Source: Anthracocystis setariae | Lineage: Eukaryota > Basidiomycota > Ustilaginomycetes > Ustilaginales > Ustilaginaceae | Reading direction: 5' to 3' | DNA: 64,000 nt | Assembly (NCBI GenBank): GCA_928724745.1 | Contig: CAKMXJ010000002.1 | Span: 1,178,001 to 1,242,000, forward strand | Part shown: positions 57,889 to 64,000 of the stretch, in pieces | Numbering within the stretch: the stretch's first letter is position 1 | Layout of the letters: each line of letters starts with the position of its first letter | The notes under the pieces: generated by a model | Seen by the model: the letters and a program-made list of their open reading frames with translations, nothing else | Told to the model about the DNA's origin: nothing | Database searches by the model: none | Program-made: the position numbers and the translations under genes

Positions 57889-59070
57889 TCACGAATCCGA
57901 TCCAATGACTGCCTCAACATCGAGCTCCTCGTCCAAGTCAGCCAATTCCTCGTCATTGATTCCTGTCTGATTGCGTGCTGGGTCTGGCGAGCATGACATA
58001 CGAACTACCCTCCGCGAGCAGAAGTACTGAGAGATATCGGGCGGCGTGATCCCCATAACCGTGCTGATCATGTTGCCTACCAGACATGTCCGGGCGTTCC
58101 AAAGCAGCGTAGCTACCAGCCAATCTCTTCCACACGGCGTCATCCCTGTTCGCTGGTACTGCTTGTCACGAAACCTCGGCCACTGCATCGATATCATTCC
58201 AATGCTCCACTCGACTGTGACTCTATACTTGCTCATTGTGCGATTGAATTGCTCCTGTGTCGATGAGATGAAGTTACCACGGAATGGAGAGATGACGGCG
58301 TTCGAGTTACCGTATGCTTGGTCGCCGTACAAGAAGCGCTGATCGCCATCGACACCTTTCGCTTTCCTCGAAGCCCATTCCACAAGGCCTGTACCGGCGA
58401 TCATGTGTGAGTCATGCCGCCGGCCTTCGAACGGAAGAGAGCTGTAGATCATTCCATCAGGCGTTGAGATGAACTGGAACTTGATTGCATGCAAGCGCTT
58501 ATGGCCGTTGTACGCCTCCTCCTGATGGCGATTGGGCATTGCTATTGGCCGGACGGTACCATCGACACAGCCCCAGAACGTCGGAAAGCCTGTACGGCGC
58601 TCGATTGCAGCTGCAAGTTCATCCAGTCGCCGAGGTTCTAGAAGTCTGTGGCGTTCGCTTGTGGCGTCGAGGAGGTGACCCCATCGCCGGTGGATATGCT
58701 CGCTGAGATGGTGTATGATACGGCTGCTCCTACCATGAGACCATCCAAACTGTCCCTCGAGCGCATGCAAACGACTGCCACGGAGCCAGGCGAGGAGCAT
58801 TAGGAGGGCGGTCTTGCTGTCGATGACGTCTTTTGACCTCGTACGCACAGGATCAGGCAAACGCAGCGCATCATGTATATGTATGAACATTGCATTGGTG
58901 AATCCAAACATCGACTTAAAGTGTGTGTCGTCTAGCGAAGCTTCGATGTGAGAATACAACATAGGATGCAAGTTTGTTGGCGGCGCCCGCTGCATCATAC
59001 CTATGAGGTACACCGTCTGAAGCCGTGTATGTCGGCGTCTTGCGGCGGAGAGGATGTCGTCTGGCTGCAT
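57889..59070 (-). CDS. PIF/Harbinger DDE transposase (DDE_Tnp_4 / HARBI1-like)
   Basis: 393 residues. An N-terminal helix-turn-helix-like region (about 80-125; DSKTALLMLLAWLRGSRLHA, FGWSHGRSSRIIHHL) precedes an RNase-H-fold nuclease whose acidic triad is complete: D170 (WGCVDGTVRPI), D250 (YGDQAYG) and E287 (VTVEWSIG). The hallmark AYNGHKRLHAIKFQFISTPD lies between the first two. The C-terminus is acidic. All residues needed for cut-and-paste transposition are present with no frameshift or stop, so the copy may be active or recently so. Expression would run toward the Myb-like gene. Confidence 0.93.
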   Translation of the reverse strand: MQPDDILSAARRRHTRLQTVYLIGMMQRAPPTNLHPMLYSHIEASLDDTHFKSMFGFTNAMFIHIHDALRLPDPVRTRSKDVIDSKTALLMLLAWLRGSRLHALEGQFGWSHGRSSRIIHHLSEHIHRRWGHLLDATSERHRLLEPRRLDELAAAIERRTGFPTFWGCVDGTVRPIAMPNRHQEEAYNGHKRLHAIKFQFISTPDGMIYSSLPFEGRRHDSHMIAGTGLVEWASRKAKGVDGDQRFLYGDQAYGNSNAVISPFRGNFISSTQEQFNRTMSKYRVTVEWSIGMISMQWPRFRDKQYQRTGMTPCGRDWLVATLLWNARTCLVGNMISTVMGITPPDISQYFCSRRVVRMSCSPDPARNQTGINDEELADLDEELDVEAVIGSDS

Positions 59071-59297
59071 GACGCTGCAGGATCGTGTCGATAGGGCTCC
59101 GGGGTGCAGCGGTAGCCCTTTAATAAGGTTTCATATCAACCGGAGCTGCAGGAAGTTGATGGTAGTGGTCAAACTCAACGACGGCAATGACACAGGCTCA
59201 TCGATCATGCTGGGAATCTCATTGAACATTGTATTGCTATGTTACATCTATGCAGCCGACCCGGACGATGCTTGGGGTCAGCTCTGAGGCTTATATC

Positions 59298-59319
59298 GAC
59301 CCTAACGGTGGTTAGGGTC
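59298..59319. repeat. Perfect 9-bp inverted repeat (hairpin), TTAGGG-containing
   Basis: Arms GACCCTAAC and GTTAGGGTC with a 4-nt loop, in the subterminal zone of the Harbinger element. Confidence 0.8.
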
Positions 59320-59394
59320 AACTCGGTGACCCTCGGGTAGAAGCAGTAAACACGTCGGAGTTTGAAACGTGCATGAAACCGACCCAGCCGACCC

Positions 59395-60084
59395 GAGACC
59401 CGAAGCTCCGAAAAGTGCCTATTTTGAGAGTAGTGCCTTTGCGTTGGCTGACTGCTTGATTGACAGACTGCTGTGTGGCAAATTGACGGACTCAATTTTC
59501 CAGCTTTTATCGCCGAAAATCATTTCTTCTACTACTTTGTTAGCCGTGCAGTCTCCGCTGTATCTTTCGCTCGAACATCAAAGATTCCACTTCGCCTGGT
59601 GTACGACTACCACCCACTGCAAGTAACTGGACAGAATGCTCTTGTCACACCCTCCAACAGCCAAGCACATACACGTTGAAGCAGCTATGTTTGTGCTTTC
59701 ATAGTTTTAGAGTAAGTTTTCATGGTTGGGTGAGTGACTCGTCGGCCGCCAAATTGCGCGTTTTTGGTTGGTGCAAAAATGGACGTCGACGGCGTTGCGT
59801 TTGCCTTATCTGATACAGTCCTTTTCAATCCAAACTTGTTTCGGCCGAGTAGGCACCAAACTTACGCTGGTTCACCGTCCTTGAACACAACTTGCTTCCA
59901 ACTCCATTGATGATGCATCCGAGCCTGGGTCCGGTCGGTCAAAATAGGACGTTGACGGTAGCCTGGAGCCTTTTGTTATGTGACATACGGACCATGTGAG
60001 GCACAACATCGAGCATAAGCTTGACAACTGTCGATGATCAACGTCCAGCCATTCAACATGTAGTACTCGAAATCGGCCTTTGCA
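59395..60084. other. Intergenic between transposon and Mdm12 3' end
   Basis: 690 bp with no recognisable gene. Open frames here are short and without bias. Confidence 0.5.
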
Positions 60085-61341
60085 TTACCTCGACTTGCCC
60101 GGCAGATCCACAGTGTAATAGTTCGGATACACCAGCTCGTCCTCCAACCCTTTCCTGATGACTTCGCCGATAAACTTTTCCACCTTGCCCACATTCTTGA
60201 GTACATGTTTGTCGTGCTCTCCAACTTCACTTTCAAACGTCAAGTTGGCCAGGATGTTCATCCCTGGACTTGTCTTGTTCCCCGACATGCCGTCGTGATT
60301 CTCTTCCGCTTCCTCCTCGACAAGACAGACGTGTGCACGGTTGGCTTCGCCCTCCAAAGCCAGAATCACACCAGCGCGCATCACAAAGCCCGTGACCGAC
60401 AGCGTGAGCGGAAGCGACATGAACGCAGGGCTCGGGTAATTGATCAAAATGCTCGTAGTGATCGTCAGTCGAAACGTCGTAGTGGGCCAATAAAGCGATA
60501 GCTGCATCTGCAGCGATGGCAGCCCAGAAGAACTGCTGGTCGAAGGTGATGCTTCCCTTTCTTCCCCCGGAGACAGTTGACCCGAGATGGAGCGGAAGGA
60601 TGCCGAAGGCGAGTTGCGCATTCCCAACCTTCCCGGAGGATGCAAACTGTTCGCATCGCGCTTGACACCGATCTGACTGACACTCGATTGTGGGCCTGGC
60701 CCACCACCGCGGATGGAAGAAACGTCGAAACTTGGCTGCCGCGAGTTGTTCGCCGATCCCGGTGCGATCTGTTGCCAATGCTGGAAGTAGCCTGGTGATG
60801 GTGGCACCGAATCGATTGGACTTGTCACTTGGGTTTGAGGTAAGCTTGCGGATCCCAGACCGGCAGCTCGGATGCCGCGCGATGCGAGCGCTGCAGACCA
60901 CTGTTGTTGCACTCCACCGGGACCTCCAAAGGGCGTGCCTGCGATGCTAGCCGAAACTACACTTTGTGGACCATAGATTCGATTTGGCGGAGCATTATCG
61001 TCGAACTGTGTATATGTCCTGATGCGCATATCTCCATTCGCATTGACCGGCGCCATGTTCTCCTCGGGAGATTCCACAAGCGTCGTGCTCATCGATGCAG
61101 GTGTCGCACCTCGAGCTCTGCGTCGCGAAGGAGCTTCATCGATGGACACAAAGTCCGGCCAGATGTCTGTGATGGATCGAATCGAAATGTCGGGAGCATC
61201 TGAACCAAACTGTAGATTCTCAAACCGAATCTCGCCGATGAACGACGGACGCGAGGTGGAGGCAAGCGCACGGTTGATCGTTGTAAGCAACTGCGCGGCA
61301 AGTTGAGCGTCCAGCAGCGACCAGTCCAGATCCAGGGACAT
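60085..61341 (-). CDS. MDM12: Mdm12, ERMES complex subunit (SMP domain)
   Basis: 418 residues. MSLDLDWSLLD, TSRPSFIGEIRFENLQFG and PDISIRSITDIWPDF form the conserved N-terminal strand set. The C-terminal blocks are ILINYPSPAFMSLPLTLSVT, NLTFESEVGEHDKHVLKNVG and KVEKFI...ELVYPNYYTVDLPG. Together they are the SMP lipid-binding tube of Mdm12, which bridges Mmm1 and Mdm34 in the ER-mitochondria encounter structure and transfers phospholipids. About 190 residues of low-complexity sequence (about 80-270) split the domain, as in other basidiomycete Mdm12 proteins. No intron is needed. The stop is at the transposon-facing side. Confidence 0.93.
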   Translation of the reverse strand: MSLDLDWSLLDAQLAAQLLTTINRALASTSRPSFIGEIRFENLQFGSDAPDISIRSITDIWPDFVSIDEAPSRRRARGATPASMSTTLVESPEENMAPVNANGDMRIRTYTQFDDNAPPNRIYGPQSVVSASIAGTPFGGPGGVQQQWSAALASRGIRAAGLGSASLPQTQVTSPIDSVPPSPGYFQHWQQIAPGSANNSRQPSFDVSSIRGGGPGPQSSVSQIGVKRDANSLHPPGRLGMRNSPSASFRSISGQLSPGEEREASPSTSSSSGLPSLQMQLSLYWPTTTFRLTITTSILINYPSPAFMSLPLTLSVTGFVMRAGVILALEGEANRAHVCLVEEEAEENHDGMSGNKTSPGMNILANLTFESEVGEHDKHVLKNVGKVEKFIGEVIRKGLEDELVYPNYYTVDLPGKSR

Positions 61342-61670
61342 GGCGAATCGCGATTCAGTGACAAGCCCGGTGCTATGTCTGGGTATATGGGTTGGCGTAT
61401 GAAGGCATGACCGGCAGGTGGAATGTGTAATGAAACAAGGCTCCAGGCCTGCAAGGTCGAGTCAATATTCGAAAACACAGCCAAGGGTTCATGCCAAGCT
61501 TGTGGGCTGTGATTCCAGATCGGCAAATCAAGTGCTAAGGTTTCCCGATTAAAAACGCGTGGGCTCAATGTTGCCATTTGTGCAGACAATCAGTACAGTC
61601 CACCAATCGAGACAACGAGCGCACCATGGTTATAGCTGATTGATATGCTTGTTTCTCCAGGTTTCCAAGG
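61342..61670. other. Intergenic between Mdm12 5' end and the MFS pseudogene
   Basis: 329 bp; the Mdm12 promoter should lie here. Nothing further recognised. Confidence 0.5.
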
Positions 61671-62543
61671 TCAAAGCATGTAACGGAAGCCGCTTTTGGC
61701 CATATTGATCTTGGTCCGCCTGTTCTTCTCTGCCACAGTCAGAGCCTCAAATGACTCTGGGTCGCTTGACTCCTGCATCGCCTTGTCATCTGCTTGCACC
61801 TTGCTTGCCAGCTCCTCCTTTATCCTATCTAGCTCCTTGTTCTCCCAAGCCAGAACCATTCATAGGATGGCAACTCGAGTTGCCATCTTGTCCTTTTTGT
61901 AAAAATAACCCAGCAAAGCCAAAAAGCCTGGGAAAAGCGCAGCTTCGGCCACACCCCCAAACAGACAAACTGCCAAGAGAGAAGCCAAAACCTGTGGCTT
62001 GGTCAAGGACCTTGGTCTCACAGGCCAACAATACCTGACCGCGCTTTCAATCCTGTATGTTGGCTACATCACTTTCCAGATCCCTTCCAACATGCTCATG
62101 ACCAAGTTTGGGTGTCCTTCCATCTACATCTCTGTAGCCTTTGCTGTTTGGGGCGTGTTGTTGAGATGCACAGGAGTAGCCATTGTCTCAAGCTGTAGAT
62201 ATCAAATTGCGGTTGAGGTACTTTCACAAGCAGTCATCATGAAACAGAGAGATAAGAGATGAAGTCGGTCAGAGCAGGGAAGGTTGAGGTTGACAAAGAA
62301 AGCTGAGGACAGACTTACATTGAGGATATACAGCAACACAAGGATGGGCATCAATCTCAAGTCGATTTTTCTGACCAGTGCCCCCTCCTTGGTCATCCAT
62401 TCTTCCAAATTTGGATCCAAACTGATGCTGCCTGGAGCGCTGGTGTAGATGCGGTTGACAGAACAGGCATCCTGGGTGTCAGGAGACAGACCATGGTTGG
62501 AGTCCTTCCCGCTGTCCTGAGCGATATGAAGCTTATTGTCCAT
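61671..62543 (-). pseudogene. Degenerate MFS transporter (Dal5/allantoate-permease type) with internal inversion and deletion
   Basis: Four remnants of one transporter. (1) Minus strand 62543-62319: N-terminus ending VRKIDLRLMPILVLLYILN, then a GTAAGT donor; exon 2 resumes at 62220 with YLNRN and breaks at about 62206. (2) Plus strand, about 61975-62205: the next part, GLVKDLGLTGQQYLTALSIL, then VGYITFQIPSNML and SIYISVAFAVWGVLLRCTG (TM2-TM3), in reversed orientation. (3) Minus strand, about 61974-61863: LAVCLFGGVAEAALFPGFLA followed by LLGYFYKKDKMATRVAIL (TM4-TM5 start), ending at TGA (61860-61862). (4) Minus strand 61859-61671: C-terminal tail VLAWENKELDRIKEELASKV. TM5-TM12 are deleted. An intact family member has about 500 residues; this locus cannot make one. 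Confidence 0.85.
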
Positions 62544-63559
62544 CTCTGTGTTGTTCTCTTTTGTGCAAGTTGGAGTTGGACACAAAGAGGCTGAAAGGAA
62601 AGCAAGGGAGGCAAATGATGGAGGCTGGGATTTATATGCCAAGGTATGAGCGTGGGCTGGAGTACAGTATAAATGTGGGGACAATTTTTGCACCTGACAT
62701 TGGTTATGGATGCTAGCCAATAGTCGAGTGTGCGGGGAAAAGAGCTAGTGTTCCAACTGCAGACACAGCGGGGGAAGATGGAAGGAAGAGACTTAGTGAG
62801 TGCAAGACTTGGTTATGCAGTGCAATCTGCTCCAATCATACAGCTACAGACATCTTGCCCAACTATCAAATTTTGACCAATGTTGCTGAAACCACAGTGC
62901 CATTGTTGGAGACACCATGCTTGGGAATGTCTTTGGTCCATTGTGGTCCCCCAGCACGCCATCTGCATCTGAGCGTATGAGCAGGCAAGGTATGAAACAA
63001 AGTGCTTAGGCTGTGTGAAGGGCAAAACCGCTCAAAATCTCTGCCTTTGTTGCTATGTGATTGTTGCCTCCACCTTTCATTAGCTTTAGCTCGTGTAACC
63101 CTCCTGAGCTCCGTGTGCCACAGGTTTTATTCTTGCTCATTTGCAAGCGACTTGGAGGGATACCACAAGGTAGTGATTGCGGTCATGGCGATGAGTGGGG
63201 AAGGCTTGTTTACTGCCCTCCGCCGCGGTTAAATTTGTGATGTCAAAACTCTCCAAACGCTGCAATCCATCGGTCTCGCTGATTTCACCGAACGAAAAAA
63301 ATAAGATTGTTTTTTTTTTTTTTAGAAAAATCCCTGGCTGAAAATTTAGCCGACCACAACAACCCCACGTCCATCGTTTTAAGCCACCGCTTCGGCGGAA
63401 CTTCCCCCACACTTTTTCGCTTGCACCACGTCCTTGGAGCTCAGACAGAAGCATTCGTAGCATTCAACATAACAAAGAATAAACATCGAGCAAAACATAA
63501 CCAAAGCAAACCGATAAACCAAGACCAAGCATCATTCTGCTCGCTGCGACGAGCTGATT
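62544..63559. other. Intergenic (1 kb), low-information
   Basis: Upstream of the pseudogene and downstream of the right-edge gene. It holds a T15 run at about 63309-63323. Stretches around 62830-63010 faintly recall another transporter fragment but are too decayed to call. Confidence 0.4.
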
Positions 63560-64000
63560 TCAAGCCCGAATCGAAGCCTGCAAAGCCGGCCTCTGTGGGT
63601 GCTTGACTCCATCTTCCGAGTAGTAGCAGCTCCATAAACAATTAGCATCCCCGGGGCCGGGTTCACCGAGCCTTCTGCCAAACGCAGCCGTGAAAGGCTC
63701 CTCGTCGATCTTGGGCGTCATGACGACGTCGGGCTGGAAACTGAACGGGTGCTGCGTCGGCGTCGAGGGCAGCGATTTTTTCTCCTCTCCACCGAGGGAA
63801 GAACTCGGTCGGGAAGAACTCGGTCGCCACGAGCGACGGCGTTCAGCCTTCGAGCTGGGCGACCAGTTGGGTGAGGTCTGAAGAATTGTTAAAATGTCGG
63901 AAATCGAACTACGACGACGGCTTTTGGTCTCCGCATCGATCTTGGCACCACCGGCACCGACCACTCGGGTGGTGGTTTCGATCGACGTAAATGCTGGCTC
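63560..64000 (-). CDS. Unrecognised protein, C-terminal part (5' end outside window)
   Basis: An open frame of 147 codons enters from the right edge and stops at 63560, so only the C-terminal 146 residues are visible. It is Ser/Arg/Pro-rich, apparently disordered, with a phospho-site-like cluster SRRRSSISDILTILQ and later KSLPSTPTQHPFSF. The final part, FTAAFGRRLGEPGPGDANCL, followed by WSCYYSEDG, looks more conserved. No family is recognised. Reading-frame continuity to the edge and good codon usage argue that it is real. Confidence 0.6.
   Translation of the reverse strand, partial: EPAFTSIETTTRVVGAGGAKIDAETKSRRRSSISDILTILQTSPNWSPSSKAERRRSWRPSSSRPSSSLGGEEKKSLPSTPTQHPFSFQPDVVMTPKIDEEPFTAAFGRRLGEPGPGDANCLWSCYYSEDGVKHPQRPALQASIRA

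Larger units (their letters stand above)
56222..59394. mobile_element. PIF/Harbinger-type DNA transposon with both proteins intact (ends tentative)
   Basis: A convergent pair, a Myb/SANT-like DNA-binding protein (56492-57841, plus) and a DDE transposase (57889-59070, minus), is the standard Harbinger gene set. Candidate terminal inverted repeats begin GGGTCGGCT at 56222 and, inverted, at 59394. They match 9 of 9, then GTCG and GTTT after a 2-bp mismatch and a 1-bp gap. A further TTCGGAG pair at 56205 and 59412 suggests that the repeats may extend about 17 bp outward with divergence. I see no clear 3-bp target duplication (TTA/TAA is usual), so the exact ends are uncertain. A perfect 9-bp hairpin lies subterminally at 59298-59319. 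Confidence 0.7.

Noticed and set aside
59311..59319. TTAGGG telomere-like sequence
   Set aside because: A single copy within a hairpin near the transposon, not an array.
62830..63010. Possible second transporter fragment on the minus strand (pieces like SMVSPTMAL and SNIGQN in different frames)
   Set aside because: Needs several frame changes and has no diagnostic motif; too weak to call.

Overview
The window is nuclear DNA of a basidiomycete, most likely a smut fungus (Ustilaginales; Ustilago/Sporisorium-type). The evidence is moderately GC-rich, densely packed genes with few short introns (GTAAGT/GTGAGT...YAG), many long low-complexity intergenic-derived tails, and the mix of conserved fungal proteins. 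No species can be assigned from the sequence alone. I found no rRNA, convincing tRNA, CRISPR or viral sequence.

Layout, left to right. 1-11.6 kb: a Sec39/NBAS-like ER-Golgi tether subunit cut by the left edge, a Zn(II)2Cys6 regulator, and a 1445-residue aromatic-acid-exporter-type membrane protein, all on the minus strand. 12.4-18.3 kb: a CCHC zinc-knuckle/PSP RNA-surveillance protein with a frame change, an aldo-keto reductase and an acidic disordered protein, all plus. 18.4-28.7 kb: PIG-S (GPI transamidase), a dysferlin-domain peroxin, the F1-ATPase chaperone Atp12, an FHIP dynein adaptor and complex I subunit NDUFA2. 29.2-39.7 kb: Pelota/Dom34, kinesin-8, an S9 peptidase gene carrying a PIG-H domain, and an unrecognised 459-residue protein. 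39.8-49.9 kb: an SDR, a second Zn cluster regulator, a GPI-anchored wall-type protein made of micro-exons, a CaaX-box polyQ protein and EMC10. 50-55.8 kb: an Afg1 ATPase fused to a J-domain protein, Bud23 and Dre2. 56.2-59.4 kb: an apparently intact PIF/Harbinger DNA transposon (Myb-like protein plus DDE transposase). 60-64 kb: Mdm12 (ERMES), a wrecked MFS transporter with an internal inversion, and an unrecognised gene cut by the right edge.

Most genes are unrelated housekeeping functions, as is normal for a eukaryotic chromosome. The loose themes are the secretory pathway and GPI anchoring (Sec39, PIG-S, PIG-H, EMC10 and one GPI-anchored substrate), mitochondria (Atp12, NDUFA2, Afg1-J protein, Mdm12) and ribosome quality control or biogenesis (Pelota, Bud23).

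The most striking object is the gene at 34991-37879. A complete GPI-GlcNAc transferase subunit, PIG-H, lies in frame inside the catalytic domain of a prolyl-oligopeptidase-family enzyme, bounded by plausible splice sites. This suggests one locus that yields two unrelated proteins by alternative splicing. The second structural surprise is the Afg1/J-protein fusion. The right end (56-63 kb) is the only part that looks like rearranged accessory DNA.
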